This document shows positions 1-6,156 of a stretch of 8,774 nucleotides of DNA, in pieces. A model generated the notes under the pieces. The model was not told where the DNA came from, searched no databases, and saw only the letters and a program-made list of their open reading frames with translations. The position numbers were made by a program, and so were the translations under genes. Where the stretch lies: NCBI GenBank assembly GCA_964474655.1, contig CAYYTU010000101.1:1-8774 (forward strand), in the 5' to 3' direction. Every line of letters starts with the position of its first letter. Within the stretch, counting starts at the first letter, position 1. The DNA comes from CAYYTU01 sp964474655. GTDB taxonomy: Bacteria > Chloroflexota > Anaerolineae > B4-G1.

Positions 1-137
1 GCCTTGTTCGCGCCTAAGCACGTTCTGCGGCCTTGAGGGCATTTTTGCTGGGCGATCTGCTTCGAAATCCCGCTGGTGCCAGCATGCGCGAGGGCCAGCG
101 TCTTGTGCAAGACGCTGGCCCTCGTAGTGGTTTCGAT
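1..137. other. Left-edge noncoding stretch
   Basis: No gene can be supported here. The open frames that cross it have no recognisable product, and those extending right run antisense through the large secreted-protein gene. The only clear structure is the hairpin at 89-124, plus a short GCTGG/CCAGC inverted pair at 72-83. The start or end of a neighbouring gene to the left is not visible. Confidence 0.6.
89..124 (-). terminator. Perfect 16-bp hairpin downstream of the 1297-residue protein gene
   Basis: The arms at 89-104 and 109-124 are exact reverse complements (CGAGGGCCAGCGTCTT with its complement) around a 4-nt GTGC loop. The hairpin begins 13 nt past the stop codon of the minus-strand gene, where a transcription terminator is expected. 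No T-run follows in the minus direction, so it is not a canonical intrinsic terminator. It could be a U-less terminator, an mRNA 3'-end stabiliser, or a bidirectional element shared with a gene off the left edge. The structure itself is certain; the role is inferred. Confidence 0.6.
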
Positions 138-3100
138 CTAGAGCCCGGACGAATGAGCGGCGGCTTGTTCCTTAATGGCGATGGGCAGGTAGATTTTGTA
201 TTCGTCGTCAGGCGGCGCGGGGCTAATTTCGACTTCGACCTCGGCTTCATCGCTGTCGCTCACCGAGCGGTCGAGCGGGTCGAGGCCCTCGACGGTGGCG
301 ATGTTCGTGTAGGTTGCCTCCACTGTGGAGTCCTGGCAAGTGTAGCTCTCGCTCTCGCCGGCGTCCAGCGCGTCCAGCTCAATCTCACAGATTTTGACCC
401 GTGGGTCCGTGACGCTTATGCGCGTGAGCCTTACGTCGCCCGTGTTGGTGACGGTGATGGCGAACGTCACTGACGATCCGATGGACACAGGATCTGTGGT
501 GAGCGTCTTGATGATCTTGATTTCTGGATGGAGGACTTCGACCGCTTCGGCCCTGGTTGCATCGGTCACGTTGGTTCCGAGCGTGTCGGTGGCGGTGAAG
601 GTGGCGGTGTTGACCAGGTTCTCCTCGCCGGCGGTGACGTGGCAGGTGTAGACCCAGGTCTCGCTGACCTGGAGGATCTCGTCGCCATCGTCGCCGCTGG
701 GGCCGGTGAGGGTGCAGCCGGGCAGGCTGTCCTCGACGGTCACGTCGGAGAGACTGGAATTCCCCGTGTTCTCGACGGTGATGGTGTAGTAGACGGTATC
801 CCCGACGCGGACGGTGGTGGGAGCGACGTCCTTGCTGAATCTGACCAGGGGGTTGATCACGTCCACGAAGACAGTCTCGCTTTCGGCGCTCACGGTGCCG
901 CCGGCCTCGTCGATGGCGGTGACGCTGGCTGTGTTCTCAATGTCCTCGTTTGTATTCTCCTCGCCAGCGGTGATGGAGCAGGTGTAAGTCCAGCTCTCGT
1001 CGGGCTGGAGGATGTCGTCGCCGTCGTCGCCGCTGGGCCCGGTGAGCGTGCAGCCGGGCAGCGGGTCCGTCACGTTCACGTTAAAGAGATCGGAGTCGCC
1101 GGTGTTTTCGACGACGATGGTGTAGTTGACTGTATCGCCGACGTTGACGACCGTCGGATCGGCGGTCTTGGTGATCTCGATGTCGGGTGCGATGACGTCT
1201 ACAGTGATAGTCTCGCTTTCGGCGCTCACGGTGCCGCCGGCCTCGTCGATGGCGGTGACGCTGGCTGTGTTCTCAATGTCCTCGTTTGTATTCTCCTCGC
1301 CAGCGGTGATGGAGCAGGTGTAAGTCCAGCTCTCGTCGGGCTGGAGGATGTTGTCGCCGTCGTCGCCGCTGGGGCCAGTCAGTGTGCAGCCGGGCAGCGG
1401 GTCCGTCACGTTCACGTCAGAGAGATCGGAGTCGCCGGTGTTTTCGACGGTGATGGTGTAATTGACCGTGTCGCCGACGTTGACGACCGTCGGATCGGCG
1501 GTCTTGGTGATCTCAATGTCGGGTGCGATGACGTCTACGGAGACGTTGGCTACCGCTCTCACGGTGTTGTTGAGAGGGTCGAGCGCTGTGACCTCCGCTT
1601 CGTTGTTGATGCTTCCATTGGTGGTGGGGATGACGTTGATCGTCACCTGAGCGGTGGCATCGGCGGCCAGGTCTCCCAAGTTGCAGGTCAATGGCCTGCT
1701 CTCGATGCAGCCGGCCCCCTGACTTGTGGTGGCGCTTTCAAACGTCATGCTGTCCGGTAGATCGTCAGTGAGCACCAGGTCGGTGAGTTCCCATGCGCTC
1801 TCGTTTGTGATTGTGACGGTGTAGGTTAGTGGCTCTCCGATCCTCATAACGTCGGGAGAGGCGGTTTTGGCGACCGTTAGCTCGGCTCCGACAGGCTGGG
1901 AGGCAGCTGCGCCGTTGCCGCAGAGATCGACGGCGCCGGCGCCTACTTCTTGAAGGTAAAACGTCTCCGCCTGGGGTTCCGTGTGTTCGTAAAGAGCGAT
2001 CTCACGGATGTGGGCGTAGTTGTTGGTGGGAGCGTCGTTGCCTATGACCCTCACCCGGGCGTAGCGCATCGAAACCGCCGGGTCAAAGACGTGGGATGTC
2101 TGCCCGTGAATGGTCTCTTCCGGCACGATTCCCGTCCAGGTGGAGCCGTCTGTCGAGGCCTCGACCTCGTATCTGTACTCCCGATCGTCCCTATCGTAGA
2201 AGTGGATGGTGAACCTTCGCACCTCCCGCGTCTCTCCAAGATCGGTCTGAATCCATACCGGCACTTCCTGATCCGTCGAGTCCCAGTAGGTCTCTGGGTT
2301 TCCATCCACGGCGTGGCTCGCCGGACGCTCTGGATCTTCGTTCTCAGCTGTTACGTCCACCTCGTAGGGCGCGGGCGGCGTGCTGACGGTGATTTCACCT
2401 GGCCAAGCGACCTCCCAGGCATTGGTGGCATATTGCGTGGCGACGGTGTGCGTGTAGACTTCTCCTTCCAGATTGCTGTATCGAGCGGTGACGTAGGGAT
2501 GGTTGCCCCATAGCGGTTCGTCAGCGATAGTCTTGTACATGCCGTCCAATTCCAGCAAGGTGAGGACTGGGGGACTATCGTCCGTGCAATCCAAGACAGC
2601 CTGTTTGAGGGACTCTTGAGCCGTCGCGTACCGGAAGCTCACCCCTTCGTAGTCCGGGTTGCTCGCTGCGTTATCCAGATACGTTTGGGCGCTTTCGAGA
2701 TCACTGCGCATATTGCTGCGTTTGTGCGTATACCAGCAGTAGATGACAGGGCCTTCCGAATCCTGCGCTTCGGCAAACGCTGAATTGATCCCTCCCTGAC
2801 TGGGGTCGCTATCGCAGCGAGCGATCCAGTGGTTCATATCGCCAGTGGTCTGGTAGTCAGAGGATGAAGGCTGGTAGGGGGACCAGCTGGTCGGGGAATT
2901 GGGCCAGTATTGGTTACCTGGGAGGTTGCTGTAGTCGATGGGCATCCAGTCTTCAATCCAGGCCTGCAAATCGTCGTTGGTCCACAGCCATCCGCTGCGG
3001 AACGTGACGGGGAAGTAGTTGGCGTCCAGGATCATGTAATCGAGGGCCTCGTTATGCCAGTCATAGCCTGTTAGATCGGTGGTATGGACCCAGCTCGATC

Positions 3101-4031
3101 CATCCCAATGGGCGAAGTGGTGATGGTAAGCCATCTCATCGCCCCAGCTTTCGACTTCGCTGCCCCAGTTATCCAGCATCTCGTTGTAGAGCGTCAGATA
3201 ATCGAAGGGCGTCCCGTCCTGATACTGCCCCTGGTTGATGTAATTATCCATCTCCATAAACCAGGTCATCTTGAACGGATCGCCGAAGCTGTCGACGTGG
3301 CTGTTACGGAAGTTCTCCTCCATAATGCGAGAGATGGTCGTGCTGCCGCCAGCAATCCCTCGATAGACCGCGAACTGGTTATCGTTATTACCGGAACTCT
3401 GTCTATCGGCGTACCACCAGTAGGGTTGCCCGCTTGTCAGAGTGAGGTCCTCGGCTATGGTGACGTAATCGCCGCTTGAGAAGCCGGACGTTGAGAGTGT
3501 GTATGTGGCCAGGGGGCTGGCGGTGTCGGGATCGCCGTTGTCATCGGGGACAACGTGGATGGGGGTATTGGGCGGGCTGCCAACATAATTTATCTGCACC
3601 GCGATGTCGTAGCTGCCGTCCTCTGGCACGGTGAATTGGAGCGCGCGATGATAGTCGTCGAGCCCGTACCCAGCGTCGTTACCACAGGTAAAGCCTTCTA
3701 CAGATTCTTCTTCCCCTGCTGGCTTTACCTCGAAGTTGAAGACCGTGCCGTCGGTGTAGGCTGACCACGTACTCCCATGCTGTGAATACTTGGTCTCGTA
3801 CGCTGGGCATTCATCGGCCGGACGTTGGTAATTATAAACCTCGAAGACGGTATGATAGTTGCCCATTGGGTGATTGTTGTCGGCTTCCGTGTCCACGGCG
3901 GCGACGACGTAGACGGTTGGGGGATCTCCGTTCTGTCGTGGTACGTCGGCGCTGACGGATGCTGTAATGACAATACTGATGGCAATCAATACTGTCAAGA
4001 ATAATGGAATACGATATTGGTTCTTGCGCAT
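138..4031 (-). CDS. Large secreted protein: NodB-like deacetylase region, F5/8 type C domain, five DUF11 repeats
   Basis: This 1297-residue exported protein has a signal peptide at residues 1-28 (cleavage likely after Val-Ser-Ala28). Residues 41-49 (YVVAAVDTE), 253-260 (FKMTWFME), the His cluster 303-308 (HHHFAH), 343-348 (TFRSGW) and 430-436 (IYCWYTH) follow the order of strand and metal-site motifs in NodB/polysaccharide-deacetylase folds. A beta-rich segment (about 60-240) sits between the first two. Residues about 556-682 match an F5/8 type C (discoidin, CBM32-like) carbohydrate-binding domain. DUF11 modules follow at about 716-831, 833-944, 945-1056, 1057-1166 and 1167-1269, each with two Cys. 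The tail EYKIYLPIAIK lies at 1277-1287. The ATG is preceded by GAGGAGG (complement of 4036-4042) four bases away, which fixes the start. A role in binding or modifying extracellular glycans is likely. Catalytic activity is unproven and the NodB assignment is moderate; the discoidin and DUF11 calls are firm. Confidence 0.9.
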   Translation of the reverse strand: MRKNQYRIPLFLTVLIAISIVITASVSADVPRQNGDPPTVYVVAAVDTEADNNHPMGNYHTVFEVYNYQRPADECPAYETKYSQHGSTWSAYTDGTVFNFEVKPAGEEESVEGFTCGNDAGYGLDDYHRALQFTVPEDGSYDIAVQINYVGSPPNTPIHVVPDDNGDPDTASPLATYTLSTSGFSSGDYVTIAEDLTLTSGQPYWWYADRQSSGNNDNQFAVYRGIAGGSTTISRIMEENFRNSHVDSFGDPFKMTWFMEMDNYINQGQYQDGTPFDYLTLYNEMLDNWGSEVESWGDEMAYHHHFAHWDGSSWVHTTDLTGYDWHNEALDYMILDANYFPVTFRSGWLWTNDDLQAWIEDWMPIDYSNLPGNQYWPNSPTSWSPYQPSSSDYQTTGDMNHWIARCDSDPSQGGINSAFAEAQDSEGPVIYCWYTHKRSNMRSDLESAQTYLDNAASNPDYEGVSFRYATAQESLKQAVLDCTDDSPPVLTLLELDGMYKTIADEPLWGNHPYVTARYSNLEGEVYTHTVATQYATNAWEVAWPGEITVSTPPAPYEVDVTAENEDPERPASHAVDGNPETYWDSTDQEVPVWIQTDLGETREVRRFTIHFYDRDDREYRYEVEASTDGSTWTGIVPEETIHGQTSHVFDPAVSMRYARVRVIGNDAPTNNYAHIREIALYEHTEPQAETFYLQEVGAGAVDLCGNGAAASQPVGAELTVAKTASPDVMRIGEPLTYTVTITNESAWELTDLVLTDDLPDSMTFESATTSQGAGCIESRPLTCNLGDLAADATAQVTINVIPTTNGSINNEAEVTALDPLNNTVRAVANVSVDVIAPDIEITKTADPTVVNVGDTVNYTITVENTGDSDLSDVNVTDPLPGCTLTGPSGDDGDNILQPDESWTYTCSITAGEENTNEDIENTASVTAIDEAGGTVSAESETITVDVIAPDIEITKTADPTVVNVGDTVNYTIVVENTGDSDLFNVNVTDPLPGCTLTGPSGDDGDDILQPDESWTYTCSITAGEENTNEDIENTASVTAIDEAGGTVSAESETVFVDVINPLVRFSKDVAPTTVRVGDTVYYTITVENTGNSSLSDVTVEDSLPGCTLTGPSGDDGDEILQVSETWVYTCHVTAGEENLVNTATFTATDTLGTNVTDATRAEAVEVLHPEIKIIKTLTTDPVSIGSSVTFAITVTNTGDVRLTRISVTDPRVKICEIELDALDAGESESYTCQDSTVEATYTNIATVEGLDPLDRSVSDSDEAEVEVEISPAPPDDEYKIYLPIAIKEQAAAHSSGL
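171..203 (-). other. C-terminal Tyr-Leu-Pro tail of the 1297-residue protein
   Basis: This encodes residues 1277-1287, EYKIYLPIAIK, right after a Pro/Asp/Glu linker (SPAPPDDE). It resembles the DLYRVYLPFVRRQD end of the 833-residue protein in this window, although the two proteins otherwise share only DUF11-type modules. A ten-residue extension (EQAAAHSSGL) follows here, so the motif is not quite terminal. It may be a sorting or anchoring signal; the function is inferred. Confidence 0.5.
864..1535 (-). repeat. Two near-identical 336-nt DUF11 repeat units
   Basis: Units 1200-1535 and 864-1199 encode residues 833-944 and 945-1056 (112 residues each). By eye they differ at roughly 20 positions, and 873-1015 is identical to 1209-1351 over 143 nt. 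A third, more diverged unit occupies 534-863. Exact length and silent-site identity indicate recent tandem duplication or gene conversion. Changes in copy number would stay in frame because 336 is divisible by three. Confidence 0.9.
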
Positions 4032-4204
4032 TTTTCCTCCTCAGATGTAATTGGGCTTCCAGATGTTGCTATAAATCGTGTAGAATGATCTCCTCGTTGC
4101 GGCGTCGTTGCTTTTGTGGTTATAAATTGGACTTTAAGAATCAGGTCTTGGCCAATAATCTTCTAGAAGATGCAATGACTGATTAAAAGTCCAAAAGAAG
4201 CTGC

Positions 4205-4232
4205 TTTCAGATCGTTCCTATCGTATCTGAAA
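4205..4232. promoter_or_regulatory. 8-bp inverted repeat, possible operator
   Basis: TTTCAGAT (4205-4212) and ATCTGAAA (4225-4232) are perfect inverted arms with a 12-nt spacer, about 20 bp from the AT-rich candidate promoter block at 4251-4264. The geometry suits a dimeric regulator or a weak hairpin. The regulator is unknown and the role is inferred. Confidence 0.35.
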
Positions 4233-4250
4233 ACTTTCGGGAAGTACGTT

Positions 4251-4264
4251 GTATATTTTATAAG
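4251..4264. promoter_or_regulatory. Candidate -10 region, possibly bidirectional
   Basis: The block contains TATATT (4252-4257) and TATAAG (4259-4264) on the plus strand, and TATAAA on the minus strand. It lies about 215 nt before the acyl carrier protein start and about 220 nt before the exoprotein start. No good -35 hexamer sits at 16-18 nt on either side, so this is a weak call based on base composition and position. Confidence 0.2.
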
Positions 4265-4422
4265 CTGGGCGTATTCGTTGGATAACAAAGTTATTAGAAA
4301 ATTACTAAGAAGCTTCACCTGGTCGATTCCCCTTCGCTTGCTTTTAGCCCCATTCTAAGATTTTCGTCACTGTAAACCGACCCTTAGTCGTTAAAATGGG
4401 CCTGAAACTAAGGATTGGACTT

Positions 4423-4450
4423 CGGACCAGCCGGCTGCCCGGCTGGTCCG
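4423..4450 (+). promoter_or_regulatory. Perfect 12-bp GC-rich hairpin in the acyl carrier protein leader
   Basis: CGGACCAGCCGG (4423-4434) pairs exactly with CCGGCTGGTCCG (4439-4450) around a CTGC loop. The hairpin ends 14 nt before the AGGAGG ribosome binding site. No T-run follows, so a plain intrinsic terminator is unlikely. It could be a leader attenuator, an mRNA 5' stabiliser or a protein-binding site. CTAAG/CTTAG/CTAAG elements upstream (4355-4359, 4383-4387, 4408-4412) allow alternative pairings. Confidence 0.45.
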
Positions 4451-4464
4451 GAGCCTCATATAGC

Positions 4465-4470
4465 AGGAGG
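4465..4470 (+). promoter_or_regulatory. Ribosome binding site deciding the GTG start
   Basis: A consensus AGGAGG lies 8 nt before GTG at 4479. No ATG in this frame gives a comparable site, and starting at the GTG yields a full-length acyl carrier protein. Confidence 0.8.
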
Positions 4471-4478
4471 ATAGGATT

Positions 4479-4730
4479 GTGATAGAGAGATTGATCAGAG
4501 ATTACATCAGAGAAAATTTTCTCTTCACCGACAATGGTAACCTGGAGGACGATGCTTCTTTCTTGCAGGAGGGGATTGTCGATTCCACGGGCGTGCTTGA
4601 GCTGGTGATGTTCGTCGAGGAGACCTTTGGTGTGGTGGTAGAGGACGAGGAGGTAGTGCCGGAGAACTTCGATTCCGTGGCGCAGTTGGCGTGTTTTGTA
4701 CGATTGAAGACGGAGTTGGTGCTGGCCTGA
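4479..4730 (+). CDS. Acyl carrier protein (phosphopantetheine-binding)
   Basis: The 83-residue product has the length and acidity of a free-standing acyl carrier protein. The attachment motif is EGIVDSTGVLELV with Ser36 as the phosphopantetheine site. The usual Asp-Ser-Leu is Asp-Ser-Thr here. The helix 2-3 region (FVEETFGVVVEDEEVVPENF) is typical of the family. It would carry acyl or aminoacyl groups as thioesters in the cytoplasm. The divergence from fatty-acid ACPs, the absence of fab genes nearby and the probable class II amidotransferase gene starting at 8764 point to a specialised ACP of a glycan, lipid or peptide-like biosynthetic cluster rather than housekeeping AcpP. It is the first gene of the plus-strand series, with 195 nt to the next gene. 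The substrate is unknown. Confidence 0.9.
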   Translation: MIERLIRDYIRENFLFTDNGNLEDDASFLQEGIVDSTGVLELVMFVEETFGVVVEDEEVVPENFDSVAQLACFVRLKTELVLA

Positions 4731-4808
4731 CGTTACCATCTCGGCCGAGGGTTCCAGGTTGGGGTGTATTTGCTACTTGGGGGACTTCACCGCTTTTATC
4801 CATTTTTG

Positions 4809-4866
4809 ACCACAGATGACATTGATTTTCAACTTCAAACCTGTGTCAATCCGTGGAATCTGTAGT
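4809..4866. repeat. Imperfect palindromic intergenic element
   Basis: ACCACAGAT (4809-4817) pairs with ATCTGTAGT (4858-4866) with one mismatch. Inside it, ATTGA (4821-4825) pairs with TCAAT (4846-4850). The wording, CCACAGAT at one end and CTGTGTCAAT...GGAATCTGT at the other, resembles a class of palindromic repeats seen between genes in many environmental bacteria. It may be a degenerate copy of such a small mobile or structural repeat. It occupies most of the second half of the ACP-lipoprotein gap. The resemblance is from memory, not from a search. Confidence 0.4.
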
Positions 4867-4925
4867 TCTCGTCACTTACTCTCCCAAGTTTCGTATGCGT
4901 CCTTCAGGGGGGGTCGAGGTGTCAG

Positions 4926-6083
4926 ATGACAGAGCTGGCGTCGGACAAGAGTGCTCGAAGGATTGGATTTTATCTGGGCTTGTTGGCCTTGGCTGGCCTG
5001 GTGAGTTTGTTAGCCGCTTGTCAGCCGGTCGGAGCCTCCGAGCGTTTCGTCCCGCCTTACCTTCGGCTTCGGCTATGTGGGGGCTCCGCACGTCTGGAGA
5101 ATGAGGAAGGTTCCTCTGACTGGGGAGTTGCGGAGGAGGTCTGCATCGAAGGCACGTGCAGGATCATCGCCGACGCCGAGGAGGGGGCGCGCATCTGCAT
5201 AGCCGACGGCAGCGTGCTGGACCTGGCGCCTGGGGCTGCAGTCGAGCTGACGGAGGCACGCTTTTTCCCGCTTCTCCAGCTGAGGGTGGCGGACGGGGCC
5301 CTCCAATTCGAGACCGAGCGATCTTCGTATGAGTTTCTGTTCGCCGACTGGACTGCCACACTGCTGCGGGTTCCGGCCCGGTTGGAGGTGGTATCCGGCG
5401 ATGGGATTGCCCGGCTGGCGGTTGCAGAGGGGGCCGTCTCCTGTGCGCTGTCGGAAAGAATGGTTACAGTGCTGGCGGGCCGCGAGATTCGAGCGGAGTC
5501 AGGGAGAGAGGCGTTTTTGGTCGATAGGATCAGCGCGTCGCCAACCATCTCCGTTCCTGCTTATCTCTTCGCCACCCCGGACGTGGATCGACTGAAGGCG
5601 ACGTCCACGTCGACCCGGGTGCCTACAATCACCCACACGCCGACCACGACGCCGACCGCCACCGCCACATCGACGTCCACGCCAGCGCCTACCCGAGAGC
5701 CGAGTACGCCTACGCCTACTCAGGCGCCGACGTTCACGCCGGCCCCGCCGACCGAGACGCCGGAACCGCCGTCATCGGGCTCGGGCGGGAGGCGGGAACC
5801 GACCCGTGCTCCCACACAAGCTCCGACTCAACCACCCACGCAAGCTCCGACCCGTCCGCCAACCCAGGCGCCGACCGAGTCGCCTCCTACGCCGCGGCCT
5901 ACTCAAGCTCCCACGCGACCAGCGCCGACCCAGGCGCCGACTCAGCCACCGCCACCGCCGACAGATGAGCCGACGCAGGAACCACCAACTCAGGAACCAC
6001 CTACACAGGAGCCGCCAACCCAGGAGCCGCCGACTTCTGCCCCTCCAGAGCCGACTGCCGAACCAACCCAGGGCGCTTCGTGA
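4926..6083 (+). CDS. FecR-like lipoprotein with long Pro/Thr-rich tail
   Basis: The 385-residue product begins with a basic N-region (about residues 9-12) and a hydrophobic stretch ending in a lipobox, LLAAC, with Cys32 as the lipidation site. This predicts export and anchoring on the outer face of the cytoplasmic membrane. Residues about 76-190 are beta-rich with DGSVLDLAPGAAVELTE (94-110), the typical core of FecR-type domains. Residues about 226-385 are low-complexity Pro/Thr/Gln/Ala (PTQAPT and TQEPP repeats), with a Gly/Ser/Arg break near 283-290. The tail is C-terminal to the folded domain, so it would project outward rather than act as a spacer from the membrane. It may be glycosylated or mediate contacts. 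GAGGTG (4916-4921) is a plausible ribosome binding site, though close to the ATG. No sigma factor gene is visible to support a signalling role. The lipoprotein call is firm; the FecR call is moderate. Confidence 0.85.
   Translation: MTELASDKSARRIGFYLGLLALAGLVSLLAACQPVGASERFVPPYLRLRLCGGSARLENEEGSSDWGVAEEVCIEGTCRIIADAEEGARICIADGSVLDLAPGAAVELTEARFFPLLQLRVADGALQFETERSSYEFLFADWTATLLRVPARLEVVSGDGIARLAVAEGAVSCALSERMVTVLAGREIRAESGREAFLVDRISASPTISVPAYLFATPDVDRLKATSTSTRVPTITHTPTTTPTATATSTSTPAPTREPSTPTPTQAPTFTPAPPTETPEPPSSGSGGRREPTRAPTQAPTQPPTQAPTRPPTQAPTESPPTPRPTQAPTRPAPTQAPTQPPPPPTDEPTQEPPTQEPPTQEPPTQEPPTSAPPEPTAEPTQGAS
5973..6032 (+). repeat. Four 15-nt tandem repeats encoding TQEPP
   Basis: Residues 350-369 of the lipoprotein are four consecutive Thr-Gln-Glu-Pro-Pro units. 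The codons vary between units (CAG is constant; GAA or GAG, CCA or CCG), so this is not a very recent slippage product. Looser PTQAPT repeats precede it from about 5820. Confidence 0.8.
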
Positions 6084-6156
6084 TAGAGCGCGAGTCCAGC
6101 AAGAAGGAGAATTAAGCTGCGTGGTTTCTTCTGATTAGTGGAAAGGTAGAGGAAAG

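Larger units (their letters stand above)
4032..4478. promoter_or_regulatory. Divergent AT-rich intergenic region
   Basis: This 447-bp region separates the minus-strand exoprotein gene from the plus-strand acyl carrier protein gene and must hold promoters for both. Visible elements are the inverted repeat 4205-4232, an AT-rich block at 4251-4264 with TATATT and TATAAG and a -10-like TATAAA on the other strand, a small ATAAC/GTTAT hairpin at 4282-4294, and leader inverted repeats from 4355 to 4450. No -35 box is convincing, so transcription starts cannot be placed. A 60-residue open frame at 4004-4186 overlaps the exoprotein start and lacks recognisable content, so I do not call it a gene. Confidence 0.55.

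Noticed and set aside
528..1760. Long plus-strand open frame (410 residues) opposite the DUF11 repeats
   Set aside because: It is a shadow of the repeated coding sequence on the minus strand. Its Val/Gly/Asp-rich product has no domain, and its internal repeats simply mirror the DUF11 units.
1950..2513. Plus-strand open frame of 187 residues
   Set aside because: It is antisense to the discoidin domain of the large exoprotein, which has clear domain homology; the plus frame has no recognisable content.
4004..4186. Possible 60-residue gene in the divergent region
   Set aside because: It overlaps the start of the exoprotein gene, lacks a ribosome binding site and has an odd Cys/Arg-rich composition.
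4282..4294. lac-operator-like GGATAACAA word
   Set aside because: Only a short chance resemblance in an AT-rich region, with 5-bp arms and no wider symmetry.
4344..4739. Minus-strand open frame of 131 residues
   Set aside because: It covers the acyl carrier protein gene, whose attachment motif and ribosome binding site are convincing.
5057..5548. Minus-strand open frame of 163 residues opposite the lipoprotein
   Set aside because: No ribosome binding site or domain; the lipobox and FecR-like core on the plus strand explain the sequence.
6121..6138. Five-codon GTG mini-frame (MVSSD) before the 833-residue protein, with AAGGAG upstream
   Set aside because: Too short and too weakly spaced to separate from chance; no regulatory logic is visible.
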